The notes beneath the pieces are model-generated. The model saw only the letters and a list, made by a program, of their open reading frames with translations. It searched no databases and had not been told where the DNA came from. 64,000 nucleotides of DNA from Nocardia higoensis NBRC 100133 (GTDB lineage Bacteria > Actinomycetota > Actinomycetes > Mycobacteriales > Mycobacteriaceae). The DNA lies in contig NZ_BAGA01000109.1 in assembly GCF_000308595.1 (NCBI RefSeq), forward strand, positions 1 to 64,000. The letters run 5' to 3'. How positions within the stretch are numbered: position 1 is the stretch's first letter; the number at the start of each line of letters is the position of its first letter. Positions 8,130 to 21,420 of this stretch are shown here, in pieces. Made by a program: the position numbers and the translations under genes.

Positions 8130-8163
8130 ACAAACGAGCGCCCTGCCGCCACCCTTTCCGAAA

Positions 8164-8180
8164 CGAGACGGTTCGTCTCG
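8164..8180. promoter_or_regulatory. TetR operator 2
   Basis: CGAGACG-GTT-CGTCTCG, perfect 7-bp arms. It is the same motif as operator 1, with centres 51 bp apart, and ends 16 nt before the SDR start. Confidence 0.8.
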
Positions 8181-8196
8181 GCAAGAAAGGAAAGAC

Positions 8197-9180
8197 ATGA
8201 CCCGAACCTGGTTCATCACGGGCGCCAACCGCGGCCTCGGCCGCGCCTTCACCCTCGCGGTGCTGGGCGCGGGTGACCGGGTCGTCGCGACCGCCCGCGA
8301 TCCGCGGACCATGGCCGATCTGCACGACAGCCGGCTGACCACACTCCCTCTGGACGTACGGGACCACGCGGCCGTGGCGGCGACCGTCGACGAAGCCGTC
8401 GCGCGGACCGGCGGCGTCGATGTCGTCGTCAACAATGCGGGCTTCGGCCTCGTCGGCGCGGTCGAAGAGCTCGCCGAAGCCGATTGGCGCGAACAGATGG
8501 AGGTGAACTTCTTCGGCGCGCTGTGGGTTTCGCAGGCATTCGCGCCGCACCTGCGCGAGCGCGGCAGCGGGCACATCGTGCAGATCTCCACCGTCGGGGC
8601 GGTCGGCAGCCTGCCGCTGTTCGGCGCGTACAACGCGAGCAAGTGGGCGCTGGAAGGGTTCAGCGCAGCGCTGGCCGACGAATTGCGCCCGTTCGGCGTG
8701 CACGTGACGCTGGCTCAACTCGGCGGGTTCGACACCGACTGGGCCAAGTCGAGTATGCGGTTCGGCGTCGCACTCCCCGCCTACCAGCTCTTCAGGGAGA
8801 ACATCCTCGGTATGCCGGACTATCCCGACCCGCACGCGACCGGCGCAGGAACGCCCGGCCCGGCCGAATCCGCCGACCCGGAATCGACCGGCACGAAACC
8901 GGCTGCAGCACAGCCGAAGGCGACAGAACCCGCCGGGTCGGAGCCGGCCTCGGAGCGGCCGGGCGAGGCAGAGCAGGCCGGAGCGGCGGCGACCGAGGCG
9001 GACGAATGGTCCGATGCCCCACCGGAAGTCGCCGCGCAGGGTCTGCTCGCGCTCGTGAACATGCCGAACCCACCGCTGCGCAGGGTCATCGGGCCCACCG
9101 CGCATCGGATGGTGACCATGGCGCTGGAGCAACGCCGCGTGGATTACCTCACCGATCCCGAATTCGTCTGGCCCGCATGA
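8197..9180 (+). CDS. Short-chain dehydrogenase/reductase with inserted acidic Pro/Ala-rich linker
   Basis: A 327-residue classical SDR that should oxidise or reduce an alcohol/carbonyl using NAD(P)(H). It has the cofactor motif TGANRGLG (residues 8-15), NNAG, the catalytic Ser in QISTVGA and YNASK. After the Rossmann core (about residue 205) comes a stretch of about 60 residues rich in Ala, Pro, Glu, Thr and Ser (8820-9010), and then a conserved-looking tail (APPEVAAQGLLALVNMPNPP). Most SDRs of this kind are about 270-280 residues and lack the linker. A good ribosome site (AAAGGAAAG) precedes ATG 8197. It is controlled by the divergent TetR, judging from the two operators. Confidence 0.9.
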   Translation: MTRTWFITGANRGLGRAFTLAVLGAGDRVVATARDPRTMADLHDSRLTTLPLDVRDHAAVAATVDEAVARTGGVDVVVNNAGFGLVGAVEELAEADWREQMEVNFFGALWVSQAFAPHLRERGSGHIVQISTVGAVGSLPLFGAYNASKWALEGFSAALADELRPFGVHVTLAQLGGFDTDWAKSSMRFGVALPAYQLFRENILGMPDYPDPHATGAGTPGPAESADPESTGTKPAAAQPKATEPAGSEPASERPGEAEQAGAAATEADEWSDAPPEVAAQGLLALVNMPNPPLRRVIGPTAHRMVTMALEQRRVDYLTDPEFVWPA

Positions 9181-9186
9181 CGACAG

Positions 9187-9215
9187 AGAGCCCGCGCCGG
9201 TCCGGCGCGGGCTCT
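9187..9215 (+). terminator. Terminator hairpin after the SDR gene
   Basis: AGAGCCCGCGCC / GGCGCGGGCTCT, 12 bp perfect, loop GGTCC, followed by TTCG. It begins six nt after the SDR stop. Confidence 0.75.
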
Positions 9216-9230
9216 TCGTGCGTGTGACCC

Positions 9231-9247
9231 GCCCGATTCGATCGGGC
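9231..9247 (-). terminator. Hairpin downstream of gatA
   Basis: GCCCGAT-TCG-ATCGGGC, 7-bp perfect stem, 11 nt past the gatA stop on the minus strand. No T-run follows. Confidence 0.5.
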
Positions 9248-9257
9248 GAGCGGTGGC

Positions 9258-10744
<1,487 letters not shown>

Positions 10745-10748
<4 letters not shown>

Positions 10749-11044
10749 TCGCCCTCCCCGAGAATCTGCGGAACCATGAAGCGCTGCTCGTCCACGGCGG
10801 GGGCGGCGGCGAGCGCCTCGTTCGGCGTCAGCCCGGGCACCACCGCGTCCACGCGAGTCACGTTGACCTCGGGGTCGGGCGAGGCGGTCGCGGGAACATC
10901 GGCGGCGGCGACCTCGGAGATGGTCCGCACGTGGCTCAGGATCGAATCCAGCTGACCGGCGAACTGATCGAGTTCGGCATCGGACAGCGCGAGCCGGGAA
11001 AGCCGGGCGAGGTGTGCGACCTCGTCGCGGGAGATGGCGGGCAC
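10745..11044 (-). CDS. gatC: Aspartyl/glutamyl-tRNA amidotransferase subunit C
   Basis: The 99-residue GatC subunit, which wraps around GatA and stabilises the GatCAB complex. The family opening ([19 protein letters not shown]) and the C-terminal PQILGEGE tail are present. The start is GTG 11044 with an AAAGGGG ribosome site seven nt upstream. It overlaps gatA by four nt. A TAGGGT hexamer at 11108-11113 is a plausible -10 for the gatCA transcript. Confidence 0.95.
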
Positions 11045-11107
11045 CGCGGAACCCCTTTCGGCATGGAGAGCGTCGGGGACGGCTGGACGTGGGAGCCGTC
11101 GGGGAAT

Positions 11108-11113
11108 ACCCTA
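11108..11113 (-). promoter_or_regulatory. Candidate -10 (TAGGGT) for gatCA
   Basis: TAGGGT on the minus strand, about 64 nt before the gatC start. It fits the local TAnnnT pattern; a clear -35 is not seen. Confidence 0.4.
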
Positions 11114-11318
11114 CCGACCGCGCTTCGCGGTCCGTCACCGCCGCCACCCTCCGAGGACACACCACCGCGCAGAGAGCGACACGCCGCGATTCGGACAACT
11201 CGCCGTGTGGCATGTGTCACGCCACGCGCTTCGACTCGATAACCGACCGCTCCGGGTGTAAATATTGCCTGACCCGGGTAACCGAGCAGCAGGCTCGGCC
11301 CAGAGGAAAGGAATGCGC

Positions 11319-11969
11319 GTGTCTTATCTGCTCCGCGTGCAACTTCCGGATCGCCCGGGAAGCCTCGGCGCACTCGCACTCGCATTGGGCACCGTCGGAG
11401 CCGACATCCTGTCGCTCGACGTGGTCGAGCGCGGCGCGGGCTTCGCGGTGGACGATCTCGTCGTGGATGTGGCGCCCAACGCGCTGCCCGACACGCTCAT
11501 CACCGCCGCGGAAGGCATCCCCGATGTCCACGTCGACTCCATCCGCCCCTACTCGGGCCTGCTCGACACCCACCGCGAACTCGAACTGATCGACCAGGTC
11601 GCCGGCGCGCGCGACGACCGGCTGCAGATTCTCGTCGACGGTATCCCCCGGGTCCTGCGCGTCGGCTGGAGCACCATCCTCGACACCGGCCCGCAGGGCG
11701 CCTACCGGGTCGTCGGCAGCCAGAGCGCGCCGCAGACGCAGGCCTCCTCGGCCCCGTGGATGCCGTTGGAGAAGCCCATGGTGCTCGATCCCGAAGGTGA
11801 CTGGGTACCTCAGATCTGGCGCGACATGGACACCAAGCTCGCCGCCGCACCGCTGGGCAACTCCGGCAAGGTGCTCATGCTCGGCCGTCCCGGCGGGCCC
11901 GGCTTCCGGCCCTCGGAGGTCGCGCGTCTGGGCTACCTCGCCGGCATCGTCGCCACCGTCCTCGGCTGA
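11319..11969 (+). CDS. ACT-domain protein (Rv3013-like)
   Basis: A 216-residue protein opening with an ACT domain (SYLLRVQLPDRPGSLGALA), a fold that binds amino acids to control enzymes. The rest has no catalytic motif that I recognise, so a regulatory or ligand-sensing role is inferred. It sits divergent from gatCA exactly as Rv3013 does in M. tuberculosis. I chose GTG 11319 because AGAGGAAAGGA ends about seven nt upstream; ATG 11313 would be too close to that site. The 5' region holds a CCGGGT/ACCCGG inverted repeat with a 14-nt loop (11252-11277). Confidence 0.8.
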   Translation: MSYLLRVQLPDRPGSLGALALALGTVGADILSLDVVERGAGFAVDDLVVDVAPNALPDTLITAAEGIPDVHVDSIRPYSGLLDTHRELELIDQVAGARDDRLQILVDGIPRVLRVGWSTILDTGPQGAYRVVGSQSAPQTQASSAPWMPLEKPMVLDPEGDWVPQIWRDMDTKLAAAPLGNSGKVLMLGRPGGPGFRPSEVARLGYLAGIVATVLG

Positions 11970-12039
11970 TCCCACCGGCCGAACGGCTCTCGCTACGGCA
12001 TCGCCGGCACGGGAGGCATCCTCTCGCCGGATGCTCTCG

Positions 12040-12705
12040 CTACAAGGTCTGCGACAGGTCCGGTGGGGGCACATCGACGGCGACCTCACCGCCCAGCGCG
12101 TAACCGCCGGACAGTCGCAGATCGTCCCCGCTCCAGAAGCGGCCCGGGTCGTACCAGTTCGGGCTGCGCCGGGCAGGCAGCAACTCCATCGCCTGATAGG
12201 TGGCGGCGACGATCTCCGCGCAGTACGCCTTCTCCAGTTCTCTCGGGTCGGGGCGCCCCGGCCTGCGCCTCGGTATCCGGATCCGACCGCGCAACCAACG
12301 GCCCGCCAGCCCGGCCGTCGAGGGGAACGGGGTGCCGTCGAGCCGGGCGATGGTGCGCAGCAGATTGTCCTCCATCTCCCGCGTGACCGGCTCGTTCAAC
12401 TGGCGCAACCACGCGCGTTGCCCGTACCGATGCGCCCACACCAGCACCGCATCGTGCAGATTGTGCAGTTGCACACCGCGATGCGTGCTGCCGGTCCACA
12501 TGTCGGTCAGCGAATGGCCGAGTTCGGCATGCCAGATCAGGGCGGGCATATCGTCGAGGACGACCGACATGCCGACATGGTTGACCGGGCTGTTGGTGGT
12601 CATCCGGATCACCCGGTCGGCCGCGGAACTGCCTCGGAACAGCCAGATGTCACCGGTTCTGGTGATGTCGAGCGCGTGGTCGAGGCTGATGCTCTTACCC
12701 CTCAT
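12040..12705 (-). CDS. Permuted papain-like (YiiX/NlpC-P60-type) hydrolase, putative
   Basis: A 221-residue protein with features of the permuted NlpC/P60 (YiiX/YaeF) group: GDIWLFRG near the start, a TxSPVNHVGM block with the candidate catalytic His, and a late Cys in KAYCAEIVAATYQAMELL. These enzymes act on amide or acyl bonds in cell wall or lipids. No signal peptide or membrane segment is evident. The start at 12705 is leaderless in appearance (TAGGCT, six nt upstream) and its promoter overlaps that of the divergent small gene. The exact substrate is unknown. Confidence 0.68.
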   Translation of the reverse strand: MRGKSISLDHALDITRTGDIWLFRGSSAADRVIRMTTNSPVNHVGMSVVLDDMPALIWHAELGHSLTDMWTGSTHRGVQLHNLHDAVLVWAHRYGQRAWLRQLNEPVTREMEDNLLRTIARLDGTPFPSTAGLAGRWLRGRIRIPRRRPGRPDPRELEKAYCAEIVAATYQAMELLPARRSPNWYDPGRFWSGDDLRLSGGYALGGEVAVDVPPPDLSQTL

Positions 12706-12710
12706 GGAGC

Positions 12711-12717
12711 TAGCCTA
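12711..12717. promoter_or_regulatory. Overlapping divergent leaderless -10 hexamers
   Basis: Within TAGCCTA the plus strand reads TAGCCT (12711-12716, seven nt before ATG 12724) and the minus strand reads TAGGCT (12717-12712, six nt before ATG 12705). The two promoters share five bases, so only one polymerase can sit there at a time. Confidence 0.6.
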
Positions 12718-12723
12718 GGCGGT

Positions 12724-12975
12724 ATGAGGTGGTGGAAGGCAGTGGGTTTGGCAGGAGCGGCCGGTGTGGTCGCCACCGGTGTGATCATGGCGCGCGCCGA
12801 ACGACGCCGCCGCGCTTACACTCCCGAACAGGTCCGCGAACAACTCCACGCGCGGTTCGCCCAGGCCACCGCCGCCGCAGCAGCGGCGCCGCCCCTCGCC
12901 CCGGAGCCGACGCGGGCGGACCGGCTGCGCGAGCGTCTGCGTAGGCTCCTGCGACGTCGCGGCAGCGATTCCTGA
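12724..12975 (+). CDS. Small membrane-anchored protein, function unknown
   Basis: An 83-residue protein: MRWWK start, one hydrophobic helix (about residues 5-23), then a highly charged, Arg-rich tail with a helical alanine stretch. It is likely an inner-membrane protein with a cytoplasmic basic tail. I do not recognise a family. It starts 18 bp from the divergent hydrolase gene and is expressed, if at all, from the shared promoter region. Confidence 0.65.
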   Translation: MRWWKAVGLAGAAGVVATGVIMARAERRRRAYTPEQVREQLHARFAQATAAAAAAPPLAPEPTRADRLRERLRRLLRRRGSDS

Positions 12976-13009
12976 CCCGCGCTCGCGCTTGTTCGCACGG
13001 GGGGCGAGG

Positions 13010-13618
13010 TCACCTGATCGGCCGCGCCGGATCGAGCGGCAGGCGCATGACGGTGAGCGGCAATCCCGACGGGGTTACCCAATCCCGTTGCGGCGCATGT
13101 AGGAAGCCGAGGCGATCGTAGAGACGGCGGGCGGCGGCCATCGCGGGCATGGTGGTGAGCACCACGGCGTCGAAGGATTCGGCGCGGGCCCGCTCGATCA
13201 CGCTGCGCACCAAGGCGGTTCCGGCGCCGAGACCGCGTGCCGCATGCGCGACGGCGAGCATGCGGAACTCGAGTTCGCCCGGACGCGCGATGTCGGCGTA
13301 GGGGGTGCCCGGGCGGGCGACGGTCAGGGAGCCGACCACCTCGCCGTCGTGTTCGGCGACCAGCAGGGTGGCCGAGTCGGCACGGCGTGCGATGTCGGCG
13401 AGCTCGTCGGCATAGGGGCTCGCCGGGGAGATGTAGCCCTCGCCGACGTAGACCGCGACGGTCAGCTCGCCGATGGCGTCGTGGTCTGCCCCGGTGGCGG
13501 TGCGCACCGTGGGTAGGGCGGCTGCGCTGTCGCTCGCGCCGCCGGAGTGCCCGCGCGCACCGGCGGTTCGCACGCCCACGCGTGCGTCGGCCGTGCGCCG
13601 GCCGCGGCTGGTGGTCAC
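13010..13618 (-). CDS. GNAT-family N-acetyltransferase
   Basis: A 202-residue protein whose residues from about 40 onward form a GNAT domain, with the acetyl-CoA pyrophosphate loop in AHAARGLGAGTALVRS and the late AARRLYDRLGF motif. The first 40 residues are Arg/Gly/Ala-rich and unusual; the true start could be internal. I use GTG 13618 because it overlaps the stop of the upstream gene (GTGA), which implies coupled translation. The acceptor substrate is unknown. Confidence 0.8.
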   Translation of the reverse strand: MTTSRGRRTADARVGVRTAGARGHSGGASDSAAALPTVRTATGADHDAIGELTVAVYVGEGYISPASPYADELADIARRADSATLLVAEHDGEVVGSLTVARPGTPYADIARPGELEFRMLAVAHAARGLGAGTALVRSVIERARAESFDAVVLTTMPAMAAARRLYDRLGFLHAPQRDWVTPSGLPLTVMRLPLDPARPIR

Positions 13619-13956
13619 GAGTCGATCCCGGGACCGTCGGAGACGATGAGCTGCCAGCGATCGGGCTTGCCGACCGGGTAGACCACCGGCCAGTCCTGGC
13701 CGATCTGCGGCCACTGCGCGCCGTCCCACACGAATCGGCGGTAGACCGTGGTCGGCGCGACCGAGGGGCCGGTGAGGTCTCCGGTGATCGTCACGAACTG
13801 CTCCCCCATCGCCTGCGGGCGCGGGCTGACGCCGGTGATCCGCAGCGTGCCGTACTCGGGCTCGGCGGGCGGACGGCCGGGGCCGCGACTGCGCCGGTAG
13901 GACACCAGCAGCGCCACCACCACGGCGGCCAGGATGATGAGCATCGCGAACTCCAT
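13615..13956 (-). CDS. Membrane-anchored hypothetical protein
   Basis: A 113-residue protein with one N-terminal transmembrane helix (AMLIILAAVVVALLVSY), a short basic linker, and a soluble domain of predicted beta character (TLRITGVSPRP, VYRRFVWDGAQWP). The helix lacks a signal-peptidase site, so it should stay anchored. The ATG at 13956 lies six nt after TAGGAT (13963-13968), again leaderless. It is coupled to the GNAT gene downstream. I do not recognise the family. Confidence 0.72.
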   Translation of the reverse strand: MEFAMLIILAAVVVALLVSYRRSRGPGRPPAEPEYGTLRITGVSPRPQAMGEQFVTITGDLTGPSVAPTTVYRRFVWDGAQWPQIGQDWPVVYPVGKPDRWQLIVSDGPGIDS

Positions 13957-13962
13957 GCCCCC

Positions 13963-13968
13963 ATCCTA
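13963..13968 (-). promoter_or_regulatory. Leaderless -10 (TAGGAT)
   Basis: TAGGAT six nt before ATG 13956 on the minus strand; no ribosome site. Confidence 0.5.
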
Positions 13969-14125
13969 GGAGCGCCCGGCGACCCGCTCCGCCGACGACA
14001 CCGCGTGCCCCGGTGTTCACCCCGGCACCACATCGCCTTCGACGGACGCGGAGAGCTCGAACACCCCGCGCGGGGATTGTCGCCGTTCACCGGATCGCGG
14101 CCACCGCGATCGGCGCCTCCGCGCC

Positions 14126-15370
14126 TCAGCGCACGGTCAGTTCGCTGGCGCCTCGCTCGTTGCGGCGCACCTGCCACACCGCGGAGCGGGTGCGCTGGGA
14201 GCGTCCGTTGCCGCGGTCGATCAGGCCGCGGTCGTCGGTGGTGAACATCAGCTGGGCACCGTGGGCGTTGGTCTCGGGATTCTGGAACAGCTGGATGAGC
14301 CGGTCGGTCTGATCGCCGGACAGGCCGGCGCCGATGTCGTCGACGGCCAGCACCCGGCCGGTGTCCAGGGCGTCGAGCATGGTGGGCAGCAGGCGCAGCA
14401 GCGCGAGGGTGGCCGAGGATTCGTCGGCGATCTCGAAGGGGATGTCGATGCCCTCGTGGACCAGTCGCAGGCCGACGCCGCGGCGGGCGACCATCCGGTC
14501 GTAGAGGGCGTCGCGGGCCGCACGCAGATTGGCCAGTTCGCGCTCGAGCAGCAGCGGGGTCAGGCCGTTCTCCTCGAGCAGGCGGTCGGCGTGCGCGGGT
14601 GAGGCGGCCGCGAGTTCGGCGTGCTCGGCGCCCGCGGCGATGTCGGCGTCGAGTTCGCGCAGGTAGTCGGCATAGAGCGGATCGGGTTCGGCGACCAGCA
14701 GATCGGCGATGCCCAGGTCGGCGGTGCGCAACAGCAACAGCAGGCGAGCGGCGTGCTCGGGCGAGCGCGAGATGTGGCTACCGAGCCGGTGGGCGACGTC
14801 GCCGGGCTCGACGGGGCCGCGGACCACCTCGAGCATGGACGAGAACCAGCGATAGGCGGGCACCAGCGCTTCGGCGTGCATCTGCCCGGCAAGGCTGAGC
14901 AGCAGGGCGTTGGGACGGACGAGCGGTGCCAGCGCGGCTGTGCCGTAGCGGGCGGCCTCGAACATCGGGCCGATCTTGATCTCGGTTCCCATGCGCTCGA
15001 ACACGATTCGCTTGCGCGATCGCGGGTGACTGTACAGCCATTCGGCCGTCACGTCGGCATTGTCGAGGCAGAAACCGTAGGTGTACGGGCAGCCCTCGGC
15101 GACGAACGCGACTTCGAACTCGGAAGGCCGGTTCAGGTGCGCCAGATGCGGCGAGCGCACCGGCCCCGCGTATGGATCCCAGCCGGTCACCGAATTCAGC
15201 ACCGCGTCACGCATCCGGTCCAGGGCGTGGATCAGGCTCGATTTGCCCGCGGCCGGACCGCCGTGGATCGCGGTCACCGGCACCGCCACCGGGCCGCTGC
15301 CCCTGGTCAGTCGCAACTCCTGGGTTTCGGCCAGCGAACGGTGATTGGTCACCTGGAAACTGCGCAGCAT
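14126..15370 (-). CDS. Stand-alone AAA/ABC-type ATPase with altered catalytic residues
   Basis: A 414-residue ATPase of the COG1106/AAA_15-AAA_21 type (related to SMC/ABC head domains). It starts with the family opening MLRSFQVTNHRSL, has a Walker A GGPAAGKSS (Lys43) and a large helical insertion. The Walker B region reads VLAVDDIGAGLS, so the usual catalytic Glu after the Walker B Asp is Asp. The following switch segment reads MFTTDD where relatives have FTTHD. No nuclease domain is fused, and no toxin or effector gene is adjacent. I start at ATG 15370; a longer form from 15505 would add a Pro/Gly-rich stretch unlike the family. Some relatives act in phage defence, but nothing here proves that. 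Confidence 0.8.
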   Translation of the reverse strand: MLRSFQVTNHRSLAETQELRLTRGSGPVAVPVTAIHGGPAAGKSSLIHALDRMRDAVLNSVTGWDPYAGPVRSPHLAHLNRPSEFEVAFVAEGCPYTYGFCLDNADVTAEWLYSHPRSRKRIVFERMGTEIKIGPMFEAARYGTAALAPLVRPNALLLSLAGQMHAEALVPAYRWFSSMLEVVRGPVEPGDVAHRLGSHISRSPEHAARLLLLLRTADLGIADLLVAEPDPLYADYLRELDADIAAGAEHAELAAASPAHADRLLEENGLTPLLLERELANLRAARDALYDRMVARRGVGLRLVHEGIDIPFEIADESSATLALLRLLPTMLDALDTGRVLAVDDIGAGLSGDQTDRLIQLFQNPETNAHGAQLMFTTDDRGLIDRGNGRSQRTRSAVWQVRRNERGASELTVR

Positions 15371-15544
15371 GCCGCCATACTTCCGGGTGTCGCCGCGCAG
15401 TGGTACAGCACCCACCGATTTCCGCGGCGGGCCGACACCGACGGCGGGCGTGCAGCCGACCGCGGACAGGCCGAAGCGGGACCGAGGCACTGCGCCCGGT
15501 TCCACATCGAAGGGCAGCGGCGCGCCTCGGTGCCGGCGCAGCCG

Positions 15545-18884
<3,340 letters not shown>

Positions 18885-18948
18885 GAACTGCCCCTCGTCA
18901 CGCCGCTTGGCTCCGGTGCCGTGTCCTCATTGTCACCCGGCGGTATTG

Positions 18949-20067
18949 TCACCCGGCGGTCGCGTCCGCGGCGATCCCCAGCGACTCGTTCGCGCGGGCG
19001 GTGCCGGTGATCGTCCCGCTGCCGAGCACCTCGTCGCCGGACTCGTCCGGGCGATACAGCACCACGGCCTGGCCCTTCGCGACGCCGGTCAGCGGCTCGC
19101 GCAGGCGCACCACCAGTCCGCCGTCGACCGCCTCGGCGATCGCGGGCGCGGTGCCGCCGTGGGCACGCACCTGGGCGACGCACTCGATCGGCCCCTCGGG
19201 CGCCCGGCCGGAGGTCCAGATCGCCCGCTCGGCGCGCACCTCCCGGACCTGGAGGTCTTCGGCCGAGCCGACCCGCACCGTGCCCGAGTCGGGGTCGATG
19301 TCGGTGACGTAGCGCGGCTTGCCGTCGGCGGCGGGACCGGGCAGGCCGAGGCCCTTGCGCTGGCCGATGGTGAACCCGTGCACGCCCTCGTGCTCACCGA
19401 GCACCCGGCCCTCGCCGTCGACGAGCGCACCCGGCCGGATGCCGATCCTGGCGCCGAGGAAGGCGCGGGTGTCGCCGGAGGGGATGAAGCAGATGTCGTG
19501 ACTGTCGGGCTTGTTCGCCACCGCGAGCCCACGCTCGGCGGCCTCGGCGCGGATCTGCGGCTTGGGGGTGTCCCCGACCGGGAACATCGCGCGCGAGAGC
19601 TGCTCGGCGGTGAGCACGGCCAGCACATAGGACTGGTCCTTGTCCGCGTCGACGGCGCGACGCAGCACGCCGTCGGACAGGCGGGCGTAGTGGCCGGTGA
19701 CCACGGCGTCGAAGCCGAGGGCGACGGCGCGATCGGCCAACGCGGAGAACTTGATCTTCTCGTTGCAGCGCAGGCAGGGGTTCGGGGTCTCACCGGCGGC
19801 GTAGGCGGCGACGAAGTCGTCGATCACGTCTTCCTTGAAACGGTCCGCGAAATCCCAGACGTAGAAGGGGATTCCGAGCACGTCGGCGGCGCGGCGCGCG
19901 TCACCGGCGTCCTCCTTGGAGCAGCAGCCGCGCGAACCGGTGCGCAGGGTGCCCGGTTCGGCCGACAGCGCCAGGTGCACGCCGACCACCTCGTGGCCCG
20001 CGTCGACGGCGCGTGCGGCCGCGACGGCCGAATCGACGCCACCGCTCATCGCCGCGAGTACCCGCAT
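18949..20067 (-). CDS. mnmA: tRNA 2-thiouridylase MnmA
   Basis: A 372-residue enzyme that thiolates U34 of tRNA Lys, Glu and Gln using sulfur delivered from a cysteine desulfurase. The PP-loop SGGVDS is at residues 8-13, and the catalytic cysteines are in [12 protein letters not shown] and SHDICFI. The ATG overlaps the upstream desulfurase stop (TGATG, one nt), so sulfur donor and acceptor enzymes are translated together. That neighbour is the likely sulfur source. The start at 20067 gives the family's usual N-terminus [10 protein letters not shown]. Confidence 0.96.
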   Translation of the reverse strand: MRVLAAMSGGVDSAVAAARAVDAGHEVVGVHLALSAEPGTLRTGSRGCCSKEDAGDARRAADVLGIPFYVWDFADRFKEDVIDDFVAAYAAGETPNPCLRCNEKIKFSALADRAVALGFDAVVTGHYARLSDGVLRRAVDADKDQSYVLAVLTAEQLSRAMFPVGDTPKPQIRAEAAERGLAVANKPDSHDICFIPSGDTRAFLGARIGIRPGALVDGEGRVLGEHEGVHGFTIGQRKGLGLPGPAADGKPRYVTDIDPDSGTVRVGSAEDLQVREVRAERAIWTSGRAPEGPIECVAQVRAHGGTAPAIAEAVDGGLVVRLREPLTGVAKGQAVVLYRPDESGDEVLGSGTITGTARANESLGIAADATAG

Positions 20068-21296
20068 CACACACCGCCTTTCGCACCGGCGAGACCAGCC
20101 GCCCTGGCCCGCTCTATCACCTGGGGTAGGACATTCAGCAGGGCGTCCACGTCGGCACGCGTCGAGGTGTGCCCGAGGGAGAAGCGCAGCGATCCGCGCG
20201 CCACGCGCGGCGCCACACCCATCGCGATCAGCACATGGCTCGGCGCGGCCACGCCCGCATTGCAGGCCGAGCCCGTGGAGCATTCGATCCCGGCCGCGTC
20301 CAGCAGCATCAGCAGCGAATCGCCCTCGCAGCCGGCGAAGGTGAAGTGCGCATTGCCCGGCAGCCTGGCCTCACCGGTCGGGCCGTTGAGCACCGCGTCG
20401 GGAACGACATCGACGACACCGGCGATCAGCTGATCGCGCAGCGCGGCCAGTTCGGCGGCCCGGGTGGGCAACTCGGCGACGGCGTGGTCGAGCGCGGCGG
20501 CCAGGCCGACCGCGGCGGGAGTGTCGGAGGTGCCCGAGCGCAGGTCGCGCTCGTGCCCGCCGCCGTGCAGCAGCGGCACACAGGGCACCTGCCTGCCCAG
20601 CAGCAGCACGCCGATACCGTGCGGGCCGCCGACCTTGTGGCCGGTGAAGCTGGCCGCCGACAGGCCGCTGCCGGCGAAGTCGATCGGCAACTGGCCCGCG
20701 GCCTGGATGGCGTCGCTGTGCATCGGCACGTCGAATTCGCGTGCCACCGCGGCGAGTTCGGTGACCGGCTGGACCGCCCCCACCTCGTTGTTCGCCCACA
20801 TGACGGTGACCAGGGCGACCTCGTCGACGTGCTCGGCCAGTTCGGCGCGCAACGTCTCCGGCGAGACCAGTCCGTCGGCGCCGACCGGCAGCCAGGTCAC
20901 CTGCGCGCCCTCGTGCTGCTCAAGCCATTCCACCGCGTCGATGACGGCGTGGTGCTCGATCGAACTGGCGATGATCCGCACCCGGCGCGGATCGGCATCG
21001 CGGCGGGCCCAGAAGATGCCCTTGACGGCGAGATTGTCGCTCTCGGTGCCGCCCGAGGTGAAGATCACTTCCGAGGGCCGCGCGCCGAGGTTCGCCGCGA
21101 TCGACTCGCGGGCCTCCTCGAGCAGCCGCCGGGCGGTCCGACCGGACCCGTGCACCGAAGACGCGTTGCCCGGCATGGCCAGGGCAGCCGTCATCGCCTC
21201 GATGGCGACGGGGAACATCGGTGTGGTCGCCGCATGATCGAGGTAGACCGTCTGGGGTGCAGCACCGATGACCGGACCCGAATAAGCCGACTTCAT
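20067..21296 (-). CDS. Cysteine desulfurase (IscS/NifS type)
   Basis: A 409-residue PLP enzyme that removes sulfur from cysteine as a persulfide. I see YLDHAATTP at the start, the PLP Lys221 in [13 protein letters not shown] and the sulfur-accepting Cys345 in STGSACNAG. The latter is the class I (IscS-like) flexible loop pattern. It is the Rv3025c counterpart by position (annotated iscS there). Coupling with mnmA points to tRNA thiolation as at least one role. TAGACT lies nine nt before ATG 21296. Confidence 0.95.
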   Translation of the reverse strand: MKSAYSGPVIGAAPQTVYLDHAATTPMFPVAIEAMTAALAMPGNASSVHGSGRTARRLLEEARESIAANLGARPSEVIFTSGGTESDNLAVKGIFWARRDADPRRVRIIASSIEHHAVIDAVEWLEQHEGAQVTWLPVGADGLVSPETLRAELAEHVDEVALVTVMWANNEVGAVQPVTELAAVAREFDVPMHSDAIQAAGQLPIDFAGSGLSAASFTGHKVGGPHGIGVLLLGRQVPCVPLLHGGGHERDLRSGTSDTPAAVGLAAALDHAVAELPTRAAELAALRDQLIAGVVDVVPDAVLNGPTGEARLPGNAHFTFAGCEGDSLLMLLDAAGIECSTGSACNAGVAAPSHVLIAMGVAPRVARGSLRFSLGHTSTRADVDALLNVLPQVIERARAAGLAGAKGGV

Positions 21297-21305
21297 GACC
21301 AGTAA

Positions 21306-21311
21306 AGTCTA
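21306..21311 (-). promoter_or_regulatory. Candidate -10 (TAGACT) for the desulfurase-mnmA operon
   Basis: TAGACT nine nt before ATG 21296 on the minus strand, leaving at most a few nt of leader. Confidence 0.45.
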
Positions 21312-21373
21312 GCCGTCGACCGCCGCCGAATATTCCCGCCCACTCGGCCCCTGCCCCGACGTGCGAATTCCGC

Positions 21374-21415
21374 GCGGCGGGGAGGAAGCGGCGGGGAGGA
21401 AGCGGCGGGGAGGAA
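21374..21415. repeat. Three perfect tandem copies of a 14-bp purine-rich unit
   Basis: GCGGCGGGGAGGAA repeated exactly at 21374, 21388 and 21402. On the minus strand it forms a C/T-rich run just past the terminator hairpin at 21421-21452. It is not coding. Confidence 0.9.
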
Positions 21416-21420
21416 AAGGC

